64,000 nt of DNA from positions 9,504,501 to 9,568,500 of the forward strand of contig JBBMNZ010000034.1 in the NCBI GenBank assembly GCA_037954325.1, in the 5' to 3' direction. The notes under the pieces are model-generated. The model did no database searches. It saw only the letters and a program-made list of their open reading frames with translations, and was not told where the DNA came from. Below, piece after piece: positions 47,472-59,400 of the stretch (within the stretch, counting starts at the first letter, position 1; each line of letters begins with the position of its first letter). The position numbers and the translations under genes were made by a program. The DNA is from Fistularia commersonii (taxonomy: Eukaryota > Chordata > Actinopteri > Syngnathiformes > Fistulariidae).

Positions 47472-50400
47472 CTACCGACCCTTCAGGAAGCCGTCCAGCA
47501 TGTAGTCCCCTTTCTCCGTCAGCCAGTACCCCGCCATCGCCGCCACGCCCCCGATGAAAATGGCGGTAAACACCATGTCTCCTTTCGCGGCCAGCGTGGC
47601 CAGGGCGCAGATGACCACGCCGAAGAACATCTGCTGCAGGACGAGGACCTCGTCGTCCGTCATGTCATCGAAAAGCCCCTTCTCCGATCCAGCTGGGGGA
47701 GGTAGGAAACACTCGGCGACCCAAATAAAGAGAATACGACGGGTGTGTTTCATATTAGCGACGAGGCTAACCTACCGGGAGCCTTGTTTTCCACACAAAT
47801 GCTGTCTCTCCGAATGAAGCCGTCGGCGCAGTCGCAGTGGAAGGAGCCCACCTCGTTGATGCACGCCTCATTGAGTCCCGGGCAGGCGATGGCGCGGTCG
47901 CTACATTCATCGATGTCTTTAGGAAGAGGAGAAGTTGAAGACCAGACACAAAAAAAACCTGCTGGACAGCGACCGGGTGACGGGTTCATCCTCACCGAGA
48001 CACTTCGCTCCTTTCAATCTGTAGCCACGTGCGCATTTCTTGCAGCGGGCCGGACCGCTACCCATGCAGCCCACGCAGGCCTGGTCGCAGCCTGCAACAC
48101 GAGAAGGCGTGGAGGAAGGAAAGTCACAACTTAGCACGAAATTCTGCTCTGGGTTCACAACATGGTTTTCTTATTTTACACAGATTTCATTCATTCTCAG
48201 TAACGCTTGTCCTGCACTCGCTGGTGCTGCAGCCCATCCCGGCTGTCATTGGGCGAGAGGTGGACCAATCGCAGGGTCGCATATAGAGAAATACAACCAT
48301 TCACACGTCTGGACAATGTGGGGTCTCCAATGAACCTCCTTGGAGGAACCCCATGCAGACACGTGGAGAACATGGAGACCTTCTAGCTGTGAGGTGGAGG
48401 CGCTAACTGCTGTACAGCAACACAACAACAGTACAACTGTGCTGAACAACAACCCCTACTTTTACACAAAATTATTACATGTAATCACATATATGTACTT
48501 ATAAATACACACGATATGTGTCGCTTCAGAATCTGTTCCCTGTGCAAACTTTCTAGAAAACATGGACATCATTTCATTTCTGCACCTTGGAGCTTTGTCT
48601 ATACCAGAGGTCGGCAACCTGCGGCTTTTTGACCCATCCGATGAGTCTCCCTTTTGAAAATAATCAAGTATTAAATTAAAATGTATTGTAGTTCGTTCAT
48701 TTTAAATTTGAAGATGATTGCGCTCTTGTAACATCTAAATAAAACGTCTTCAAATATTTTTGTCGCTCTTAACAAACAATCGCATGCGCCAGTAAAAAGG
48801 CAGGATTTTTGTTTTGCTGCCGTTCGATCATTTAAGTTCGGCTTTTTTTTTTTTTCAGAAATACAAGAAAGACTCAAATAGACATGGAGTATTTTTGCTT
48901 AAAAGCAACCTTCAACCAAACGTCTTTTATTCAGAGCTCAAAATGTTTTGTTGCATGCAGAAATGTCATTTCTTTTTCTCTGCAGTTGTTCATCGCAGCA
49001 CATTTTGCTTCTACATTCATACGCAGTGTAGAAAGGAGTTTCCCCGTACAGTGAAATTCCTACTTTGCGGTCTGCGGTGCATTTGGATACATATACATAT
49101 ACATCTCCATTCAGCCGCCGACAACCATAAAAACCATCTTTCGCCAAAAAAAAAAAAACAAAAACTGTGCAATATTTCATTTCATAACAGCTACACTACA
49201 ATTTTTCCTTTTATCATACTATTGTGCACTCCTTACCTCACTTGTTACTAAGACACTTTATAGTTTCACTGAGACACTTTATAGTTTATAGTTTGTTTTT
49301 ATTTCTAATTCTGCCTTTTTCTTTTTATTATTTATTAGTTATATTTTCTGTAAATCTGGCACAACAATTTCCTTCAGGATTCATAAAGTTGTTCTTATCT
49401 TATCTTATCTTATAGCATAAAGGCAAAAAGAAACTAGATAACATGATGTACCGTGTTAATTCATTTTAAATTTCAAAAGGGTTGTGTGTCTCCCGGTGTT
49501 TTCTTTACTGTGGGGGGGGGCTCTGAGTGGAAAAGGTTGCCGACCCCCGGTCGAAGCAAATACTTAAATACTTTTATATTTAACATTTACGACTGCAAAA
49601 AATTCTCCGTTGGAAACGCCCTTTAAAAAAGCCGTGGTCCTCCAGGTGGTGGAGGTCCGAGCAGTTACCTCTACATTCGTAGGATCCTTCTGTGTTGTGA
49701 CAGTAGGTGTTAGAAGGGCAGCGAGCCAGCTCCGTCCCACACTCGTCGATGTCTGACGGACATCAACACAAAGACGGTCACTCAATACGGGCGCTGGAAA
49801 CTGAACAACGCACGAGTTGTTATCACACACGCTCACACACTCACCCACACACTTGTTGTCGTGAAGGATCCAGCCGGGTTTGCAGTCCAGGCATTTGTAG
49901 TCCTGCGGCCCCGAGCATTTCTTACAGGAGTGGTAACAAGCTGCGACACAGGGAGGGGGCGACAAAATCAAGATGAGCAGCTGGTAGAATTGAACGCCGT
50001 TTGTTCGGATTCTGACTAAAAGCAGGAATTATATTTCCCTGTGCAACTGAACAGAAACGCTATTAAACCGTTCCAGGCGGTCGGTTTTGTTAAGCGTTTT
50101 TTAAATAAGAAAAAAATAATAATCCGTCATAAAAGAGAATGTGAAGTAATAAAGTGGTTTTATGAAGTGTATTTAACAAGATGGGATGAAAGTAGCAGCG
50201 GCAGCAGGAGATGGTTGAGGGACTTTTTCATTTGTCACTCCATCCTTAGCTTTGCTTCCTGGCTACACGCTTCATGCTACAATGTGTTGCTAAGTGTAAC
50301 TTTGCAGCACTTTATTTCTAAACTCCATTTACGGACGGAGTGAAGTCGCTCCTCTTTTTAAAAAAAACACCAAACCGTCCCCGACCGGCTTTGAGCGACT

Positions 50401-53400
50401 GTTCCGCCGCCTCATCCGTCCACATTCCCGCCGCTCCAAATCCCCATAAATGTCTCCCAGCTTTTCACAGACGCCGATTACCGTCACCGTATCTCACCGA
50501 CAACACGCGTGTGTTTCCATGATTCTCTCTGCTAGCTGGCCTTTAAACGCCACCTCAGAGACAGCGGCACTGGCGTGAAGCTTCCGCTGTACCTGCACAG
50601 GCTCCTGCGCTGTCGTTGGCACTCTTCTCTCTGTAGTAGCCGTCGGCGCAGCTCTGGCAGAGGCTCCCCGAGTATCCTGGATCGCAGACACATTCTCCGC
50701 CTCCCAGGCGCGTCCCCTCGCCCTCGCAGCGACCCAGCCCTCCACACACACCTCCCGGGCCGGACGGGCACTCTGTTGGGGGCGGGTGTTCATTAGGACT
50801 TTATCTTCAGTTTGGTTTGCAACTTCATGACTTCAGCTCCAACGGCGAATGTGTTTTTTTTTTTATTTTGTTTTCCCACACCTTGACAATCGGGTCCAAA
50901 GTGACCCGGTGGACAGCAGAGTCTCAGCTCTTCTATGCACAGCCACTCGAACAGGTCGGGCGCCTCCTGCTGCCTGCGAAAAGCATCACGCCGCGTTCAC
51001 ACATCGCGCCGCAGATCTTATGGGGGGAGAGATTTCAAAAATCTGTCACGTTCTGTTACCTGTGGAACCACCATGTCTCCACCTGGTCCTCGATCTGCTC
51101 CAGCAGCCGGTTGCATTCGAAATCGGCTTTTTCACAGGCGGCTTCCACGATCTCGAGGAGCCGGGTTTCACTGAAACAAAGTGTTAAAAAAAAAAAGTAA
51201 AAGCCACTCCCACTGCTCCTGCTGTGGGATCTGCTCCTCCCAGTAGCCCCTTCCTGCCGTACCATCAACATAAGAGCCTCATCTCACAAACGGTGAACAG
51301 GTTTTTTTTTAATATTATTAATTATGTTTTATTTAATTAAAATGCATTTGATGTTTGAGATTTTCCACTTCGGAGGATCTCATATTGTTGTCTCTACTAT
51401 TGCGGCCCAGCAACATTCATACATTTGGAATAAATACAAACTTATTTTCCTTTTGGGCTTTTCCCTTCAGGGGTCTCCACAGCGAATCCACCTCCTCCAT
51501 CTGACCCTGTTCTCTGGATCCTCCTCTCTCACACCAGCTAACTTTATGTCCCCTCTTGTCCGTCAATCTTCTGGTCTTCCTCTAGACCTCCAGTTCCAGC
51601 ATCCGTCTACCAATATCTTCCCTCTCCCTCCTCCGTCCATCACCCAACCATCTCTGACCTTCTCTCCAGAACATCTACCATGTGCCGTCCCTCTGATAGA
51701 CTCATTCCTGATCCTCTCCATCCTAGTCGCTCCCAAAGAGAACCTCAACATCTTCATCTCTGCCACCTCCAGCTCTGCCTCCTGTCTTTTGGTCATTGTA
51801 GATGTTTGTAGATCATCTCACCACCGTCTCCTCCACCTTTCCTTTCCTTCTGGCTGATGTTCTTCTAACTCACTTTTCTCCACCCATTCCAACCTGCTTG
51901 AACCCATTTCTCCACCTCTTCTCCACACTCTCCTACGCTCTGGACTGTTGATCCTAAGCACTTGAAATCCTCCACCTTCTCGATCTCCACTCCCTGTATC
52001 CTCACCGTTCCACACGATTCCTCTCATTCACACACATATATTCTGTCTTGCTGCGACACACCTTCATTCCTCTCCTTTCCAGCGCATACCTCCACCTCTC
52101 TAGATGTTCCTCCACCTATTCCCTGCTCTCACTACAGATCACAATGTCATCTGCAAACATCATGATCCATGGAGATTCCTGTCTAACCTCATCTGTCAGC
52201 CTGTCCATCACCACTGCAAACAAGAAGGGAATAAATATAAACGGTTGCAAAAACTAAAAGTCATCCGTTCATCATGCATCCATATTCATTCATTTGTGAG
52301 GGGAAAAAACCTGGGTGCAATTCAAGAAATTGAAGTGCAGCCCATGTTTACCTGCGTGCATATTTAGCCAGCTTCTCCTCCTCCCAGGCCGTGTTTCCTC
52401 CACCAAAGTTCTTGTTGGCTGTTCTTTCCAAACCCTTTCAGAAGGAGGACCAGGATGAAGCCACCGCGAATACTGAGACACACTCACGGCAACAAGGGAG
52501 TCTTGTGAGCCGCCGTACCTTGATGAAGCTCTCGGCGAGTTTCTGGCACGTCTGGCACGGCGCCGTCTGGACTCTCACCACCGACAGCTCGGACAGGAGC
52601 AGGAGAGCCGGCAGGAACGGCCGGGCCCACCACATGTTGCTGGGGAACATCACGCACAGATACAGTCAGGGACGACTCCAGAAACACTGCGTTGAACAAC
52701 GATCCGGCCACAAACCGTCTCTCACAGAGTTTCCACCTTAATAAGAAGCATTATTATAATGTTAGCTTGTTAGAGATAGAATTTTCTTTGTTTTTATTGT
52801 CGTTTGGGAGAGGTAATAACCTGTTATTGCATATGTAAAGCGTGCACGCCAACGCTCCCACCTGCAACAGCATGGAATAAAGCTATTTGTAAGATTTATG
52901 AAGCTGAGATCAATATTGTGCCACCAGACTGCGACTCTGGATGGCTTTTCCTGCAGAGGTTCAATATCACACCCTCTGATGCTGTCTTTTATCCCTGGGT
53001 TCCCCATGCCACAAAATATCAGAGGATTTAGAGCATCGAAATGTTTTTCAAGCAGGTCTAATATGACGGAATAAGTAGGAAACATGAAAACTGAATGCTA
53101 TGTAGAAATAAGCAGCATCTGCTTGCCCTGGAACTCACCGCACTGGACACTGTAGTCCTCATTTACAGTTGTTATTTAGAAACCAAATGAATCAAACAAT
53201 AAGAGAACACTTTAAACTGCATCCGCGCTCTCTAGCAAAGTGTCCCCGAGGGATGCACTGTCACTAAAATCAGAATCTAATCCTTTAAAAGCGCTTTTAA
53301 AAGCAGCGGGATGCTGCTAAACCGCAGCCGCTGCTAGCAGGCTCAGCATCAGCACCAGGCTAAGCTAGCCCAGCGGCTAAGGTCAAGAGCTAGCACATGG

Positions 53401-53615
53401 CCTGGCTAACGCTGGCTAAAGCGGCTAACGCTGTGTATCCAAGCTATTCCGCCCGGGTTTCTCCGTGTCACGTCGATCGGTAAAACAAATATGTCCAGCG
53501 GGTGGATTGTCTTTTAAAACAGCCGTGCGACGGTCGGATCTGGAAGCGGGGCTAGCGGCGGGTCGATGCGGTCCTACCTTACTGCAGCCAGCGCCTTGAC
53601 GCCGAGGACAGCCAT
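47472..53615 (-). CDS. creld1: Cysteine-rich with EGF-like domains 1 (CRELD1)
   Basis: ER-membrane protein of the CRELD family, linked in human to atrioventricular septal defects. Exons (minus strand): 53615-53578, 52639-52519, 52434-52352, 51170-51060, 50973-50882, 50772-50593, 49940-49845, 49752-49669, 48091-47996, 47916-47776, 47692-47472 (TAG); 420 codons, the length I recall for the human protein. In order: a hydrophobic leader (FLPALLLLSELSVV), the CQTCQ motif, the WE-rich region (NTAWEEEKLAKY ... VETWWFHR), laminin/furin-like cysteine repeats, two calcium-binding EGF modules each opening with DIDEC, and two closely spaced membrane segments (MFFGVVICALATLA and VFTAIFIGGVAAMAGYWL) before the LKGR C-terminus. 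The first exon is chosen by phase (MAVLGVKALAAV); an internal Met at 52635 is an alternative start. Confidence 0.95.
48180..48410. repeat. Dispersed teleost-type interspersed repeat
   Basis: Carries CCCGGCTGTCATTGGGCGAG and CATGCAGACACGTGGAGAAC; same family as 37010-37350. In a creld1 intron. Confidence 0.7.
48604..49551 (-). mobile_element. hAT-type non-autonomous transposon, copy C
   Basis: The ends are inverted: near 48607 it reads GAGGTCGGCAACCTGCGG and near 49528 it reads GGTTGCCGACCCCCGGTC. The interior matches copies A and B in reverse complement; for example GTCTCCCGGTGTTTTCTTTA near 49490 corresponds to copy A near 2080. It also contains a LINE-type tail with (TTATC)n at about 49360-49415, which looks like a nested insertion. 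In a creld1 intron; no transposase frame. I could not identify a target-site duplication. Confidence 0.75.
51448..52232 (-). mobile_element. LINE reverse-transcriptase fragment, 5'-truncated
   Basis: Reading on the minus strand it matches the element at 9711-10705. The frame 51796-51563 contains EVAEMKMLRFSLGATRMERI, and the upstream part covers the region after the FADD box. The tail at 51450-51480 (plus strand GGCTTTTCCCTTCAGG) matches the 3' tail at about 10665-10690. It lies in the creld1 intron between 52352 and 51170, in the same orientation as creld1. Confidence 0.85.
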
Positions 53616-54554
53616 TCCTGACTCACACGGCGCAGCCACGGTTTCATATTTCGACCTGGTGGGGGTTTTACGCCATCATTCGGGTCTTTTTTTCCCCGCA
53701 GACGAGCGGAAGGTCCGCGTCGCGTCTCGTCGGCTCTGCGGGTGAATGACCGAAAGGCTTCTAGTGGGTTCTGTTGTTCCCCCTCGCAGCTGAGTCTCTC
53801 GGGGTCGCAAGCACCGCCCCTCCCCGGGCGGACCCGGTGTGTAAACCAATCGCACCCGGCGGAGGTTCATCAATGAGCAGAAACATCCTGCTCGCAGGTG
53901 CAACTCAGATCATTCTGGGAAAAGGATACATAATTCAAGGTTTTGATCCTTGATTTTTAGTTTTTAATCCTAGTAAATCATAATTCAGAGATTCGAAGCG
54001 TTTATTGTCACATACACAGTGGAAGAATGTGTTTCCCTGTACAGGATATGCTGGATATGTGCTAATAGGAGGAGTGTAAACATTATTATCAGTATGATTA
54101 TAGATATGAATATGAACAGTGCAATAGAACACTGGCAGTGCAGCAAGACATTTATGTTCATCTTTTGAGTTAATCTTTCAGTTTAGGACGTTTGCATCCA
54201 GTATGTTTCACTGCTATGTAAGAGTATTGTAACAAAGTGGGCCTTAACAAAGCAACAATCAGAATCAAGGATGATTTGATATCAATATAATATCATGTAG
54301 CAAGTGGTTTTACTTGAGGGACAACAGAAAGTGGAAAGGGGGGATGTCTGTGTCACAGTACTAACAGTTAGACTGATGGTGCATGCCCCTGTTATGATAA
54401 CTAATGGTGCAGGTTAGTGTCACACATCAAACACAGCATTGTACAGATATTCAACAATAGAGTTCTTTAACACAGAACCAAGAGAGGCTCCCAACAGTCA
54501 TCATCATCACTGGCAAAGGATTCTGGGGCTCCGCAGGCCAGTCGCCCCGCCCCT

Positions 54555-54570
54555 GGGTTAGGGTTAGGGT
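54555..54570. repeat. Short interstitial telomere-like repeat
   Basis: GGGTTAGGGTTAGGGT, just over two and a half TTAGGG units. This is too short to mean more than chance or an old repair event. Confidence 0.6.
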
Positions 54571-54869
54571 CTGCAAACAGACAAATCACCCTCTCAAAGT
54601 CAAGGTCGGTGAATTCAAAGTATTCCATCTGACCTCTAGTCAGTCGCTTCTGGTGCCTCCAAATCTCTCCCGCAGTCCATCCCCTTTCCATCGAGGGTGA
54701 TTGTCTGGACTGGAAAGGACTGTATTATTACACGGCTGTAGGAGTCTTCCTCTCCTGGGACGTCCCCCCGACGGCTGTTAGACTCGTCCTTTCAGTGAAC
54801 CATAAACAGGTCAGGTGTGGAAACCAAAGACAAAAACAACCAGATGGATTCAAACCGCACCGACCTGAT

Positions 54870-55080
54870 CCTCTCCAAGGTGAGAGATGTGGAAGAGGAT
54901 GGAGACGATCGGGAATGAGTTCAAACTGAGATGGTTTGGACATGGAAAGGGAAGGGATGGAGAAGATCTGGGTAGAGGATGCTGAGGTTGGAGGTCTAAA
55001 GAAGATCAGAGAGGAGAGAAAAGTGCAGAGGAGAAGGTTAAATGGAGGCAGGTGATTGGCTGGAGCAGATTCATTAACTG
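54870..55080 (+). mobile_element. LINE-derived fragment
   Basis: The plus strand reads GAGATGGTTTGGACATGGAA and GGAGGTTGGAGGTCTAAAGA-like phrases, which resemble the region just after the reverse-transcriptase thumb in fish LINEs (the WFGH motif). Heavily decayed. Confidence 0.5.
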
Positions 55081-55849
55081 GTTTGTGCTGTTCCTGCTCA
55101 AATGTGAACAAAAACACACCAAAAAAAGGATGAACACTGATGTTTAGTGGGTCACACAGACACATCAGCCTCATGGTGCACCACTGTTCCATACAATAAC
55201 CTCCCTCTCCTGAATGTGGGATGCAACATATTGAAAACAACAAGTACCTTCATGTTAAATCACCCGTGACAGGATCTCTCTCAAGTTTGTAGCTCCCATT
55301 AATCATCAACACGGTCCGGTTGCTCCAGGACAATGTTTGCAATACCACCTGCTAAACAACAGACCGGGCAAAACAACGTGCAGAGTAACAGATGAATCCA
55401 AAATAGAGTCGCATTAAGAACAATTGGAATCCTGTGGATCAGGTGGGCGAGGGTGTTTGCGGTCCGAAATGACGGCATGGTACTTTCCAATACTGCGAGG
55501 TGACGAGTCGTGTTTTGACCTAGTTTTCTGGGTTAAAAAAAAAAAAAAGAAAGCAGCTTTGACTTTTTCTTTTTTCCCCAAACGGCAAACCAAACGGGTG
55601 GCAGGTGTTGTTAAGACCCAGCATCGCGGTTTGGCCGACAGCGGCCGCGCTCGGTAAATCTGCCGTTTGGGCCTAATGCAAGCGAGAATACAGGTGATTT
55701 ATAAGGTCAATAAAACACAGTGGTGTTCTTACGGAGCAGCTGCTGTGGTTAACCATCAGTCAGCCGTACGGAAACTGTTGGGATCACGTCAGATCAGTAT
55801 TTTCCTAAATGTGAGATAAAGCAAAAAAAAAAAAAAAAAAAAATCCCTG

Positions 55850-56010
55850 CTGTCATTGAGACCCGCTGACTTGCATGTCCAGACAATTTGGGCTCTCCAA
55901 TGAACCTCCTGGACTTTTTTGGACCGTGGGAGGAACCAGGAGAACCCCACACTCTGGGAATCCAACCAGGGAAACTTCTGGCTGTGAGACAGAAACACCA
56001 ACGACCGCTC
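55850..56010. repeat. Dispersed teleost-type interspersed repeat fragment
   Basis: Contains GGACAATTTGGGCTCTCC-like, GGACCGTGGGAGGAACCAGG and CTGTGAGACAGAAACACCAA phrases; same family as 37010-37350. Confidence 0.6.
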
Positions 56011-56496
56011 CATCGTTTTCTATTGACTCAAGTCCAAATGAAGTCTTCCAGTTGAGAAAAAAATGAAACTTTTTCATCAATCACTGATCCTGATTAGCCA
56101 TTAGCCTGCATACAATTAACATTCGGACAGAGGACGGCGTCCGGCTGGGCTGCTTTCACTTCCCGATCGTTTCCGAAAAGCGGTCGATTTCATCCGAGGC
56201 ATCGTTTTATAATTATTTCTGGATCTCATGAAAAACATTTTTGCACATAAAAAGGCGTGGGCTCAAACCGCCAACATGGCAGGAGTCCACGGACGTAAGA
56301 TTGTTGTGTTTGCACCAAGTCACAGGAGCGCCGACAAAATGAATGACTGCAGCGGAGGAAATAAAATACGTGAGGTTGGACACGGTGGTGTCATAATAAT
56401 TGTCTCTTGTTGAGCGACAGGCTCTGCAGCTCTCACAAGAACAGTACTCGGTCTTTGTTACCGCTGTGAAACGTGACACCGTGGGCTCAGGGTCCT

Positions 56497-59400
56497 CTAT
56501 GTTTTGCAGAGAGCCTCGCGCTCGTGTACGTTTCCCGGCGCCGCCGAGGGGAAGTCGTGTCCGCGCCGCGTCCTGTCTGCCTTCACTGCCGGCGGCGAGG
56601 GTCTCGGCCCCGGCTGAGTCCGTGCCTGCGGCCGAGGTAGCAGCGTCCGCAGACGATGCGTCAGCTGGCGAGCTAACCATAACGACAGCCCTTTTGATAC
56701 GAGTCTGGGCCAACAGTGCGACTGAAATGTGTCTTTTTCGCTCCACCTTCTCAACCCTCCGAGCTCCTGTATCAACCCGCTGAAATCTTGCGGGAGGCAG
56801 TACCTGGGGACACACCTGAAGGCTTTCGGGATGTCTCTGCTGTGACTGAGTCCCTGGAAGTAGACGAAAGCGACTCCCTGATCTTTGCCCTGTTGTCGCA
56901 CCCCCTCCAGGCGGACCAGAGCCGCCGTGAACACGGCTTCGATGACCGAAGAGTTCGTCTGGTGGTGCCGTTCTTCACCTTCGCGTAGGTCGGTGCAGTC
57001 TTTCTTCCCCGGAGCGTTTTCTTGTCTGCCTTTCCCCAGTCTCTTGGCATTTGGCTTCAAATCCCCTTCTCTCTCTTCGCCGTCCCCGTCGTTCCTCCAC
57101 CTCTCATAGGTGTCCTTGGCTTCGCCGCTCCAGACGATCAACACTTTGCCCTGCGCCCGGCGTACGGCCTCCCACTGCCCGTACAGCCAGGGGAGCGGGC
57201 CCAGCTCCGCCACCCCGGCCCTGCCGCCTCCCAGCCTTTGGGAGCTTTGGGAGCGCAGGGCCATGTGCACGCTAGCGTTCAGCTCTCCCTGCAGCAGCGA
57301 GGCCAGCAAACACGCGGCGGACACGTGCGCCGATTGCTCCGATGAGCACACCAGCAACACCGGTTTCTGGACGCACAGCCAATCTGCAGACGTTACACAG
57401 TGAGAGGGGGAAAGGTTACCATCATTTGCTCACCACGAGCACTAATCCTTAACGGTGAAATCGCAGGAATTCATTCCATGAGCCGGTGACCCACCCGAGG
57501 TCTTTTTCTTGGTGAGAGAGCGGATGCGGATCCCCAGGAACGCACAGACGGCAAAAAAGACGAGGGCTACGACGGCGTAGAGGCCGTGCCTGCGGTGCTT
57601 ATCTGCAGAAACGGAGACATCGCAGTGGCTTTGTTTACTTTGTAGGAGAGGAAGGGGAACGCAATCGAATCCTGAGCACACTTACAGTCCGGGCACAGAA
57701 CTCTCCTCCCGTTGAGAGCGGGATCCGACCGCCACACCTGCAGAAATCCTCTGAATTAGAAATGAAAGCGGCGAATGCACAGCAGACCCAACTTTTTCCT
57801 GACATGCACTCTACCTGCACGCACGGCCTCCCTGCAAAGACGTGAAGGGGTATCTCGATCCCTCGGTCAGTACTTTTGGCTTCCTGTGAAAAGCGTTAAA
57901 CTCTGTAAAGGTATTTCCTTTCCTCTGGCTCCCAGCTGCGTTCTTACAAAAATATATGTATATACACTTTGACTTACCACTTTGACGGAGTAGACCTCTC
58001 CTGTTGATGTGCACCCGCTCTCATTGAGGACGCAGAGTTGGGCAGAAAATGTTGCCGGAACCGAGGAGGTGAGACGCAGCAGAGCGCTTCGCCCCGCCGG
58101 TGAGATGTGAACCTCCCACGAGGACAGAGCTGTGGGCAGGCAGTGGGCAGGTTTAGCAGCTACGCTCACGTTCAAGATCTAAACGGGTCCTGAAACCACG
58201 GCAGCACGCTGCACAGTACAAGGTTCAACACACCGAATACATTTTTAACCAATTTTCACAGCTTAACGCCGGCTCGAACTTTTTACTGCCGCACTCACCA
58301 GCCTGGAACGGACAAGAGACCTCGTGACTGCCTTGTCGAGAAAACTGCAACGACAAATAATCGAGATTTGATTCGGGATCTAAAGATGTCACGGGTATTG
58401 CTGTCGCGAGCGCATTTTTTTAGATTCTCACCTTCACGCACATCCTGGGGTGTGTGTCCAAGGCGGATGTGTTATATATCTGTAGAAGGGAGACGGTGGA
58501 GGTAAAACTACAACTGTTGGAAAGAATTCACCATGTGGATCATCAGCAGTCGTGCTTGACGTACCAGGGTGGACCCACTTTCCTTCCCTTCCAGAGTGAA
58601 GTTGAGCACGGGCGTGCAGAGATGTTCCTGCTGCCTCCAGCAGAGGGAGGCAGAGATCTTCAGGTCCCTCACAGGGCACTCGGAGCTCCAGGTCATTTTT
58701 GACCTGAACAGCGTGACCTCCGAGGACCTCAGAACGTCTGCGTCGTCTGTCGGGACGAGCGGATCTTGAAAACACTCGCAGAGGTTGATGCAAGGATGCA
58801 GCTGTATGAAGACCTACTGCAATAACACACCACTATTCCCACGACGACACTGATCGGCGACGTTTGGGGATTTAATTCTTTGCACACGGTGACTATTTGT
58901 TGCCCACCAAGGACGACGAGTTATACTGATAGCCCTTTTTATAGAAAAATACCAACAATTATACATCTTTTGAATGCTCTTTCCCCAATAAATCTGAACG
59001 TCTTACATATGGACATGGAAAAGACATACTTCATGAAAATCAGCATTTTCAGCTTCAAAATGAGCTCTTCCTTGTTCTTAAATCCCCTGGTAAGATGAGG
59101 ATTCTCAAAGCTGATCTATCTTTCTAATGAAATGCTGTGTGAACTCTGTTTTAAGTTGTCTGTCAGGACTTTATATATTTATATATGTGTTTGAAAAAAC
59201 ACTTGTGTGCCTCGTGTCCATGCGCAGTAAATTCACAGTGTTTGAATTTGTGACTAAAAAAAAAAAAAAAACCTCACTCATCTAAAAAAAACATACCTGA
59301 CATGATTGTGTGAAAGGAACCTACGCTGTGAGGAACAGCGAGTGATAACATCAAGAGATGAAATTCAAAACAGCTCCTTGTCATAACTGGAAGGGAAAGT

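Larger units (their letters stand above)
53616..56496. other. creld1-il17re spacer
   Basis: Contains the creld1 promoter side (53616-53900, GC-richer), a LINE-like scrap at about 54870-55080, an interspersed repeat at 55850-56010, and presumably the il17re 3' UTR. No further exon recognised. Confidence 0.5.

Noticed and set aside
56213..56815. 200-codon minus-strand frame next to il17re
   Set aside because: Overlaps the SEFIR exon in another frame.
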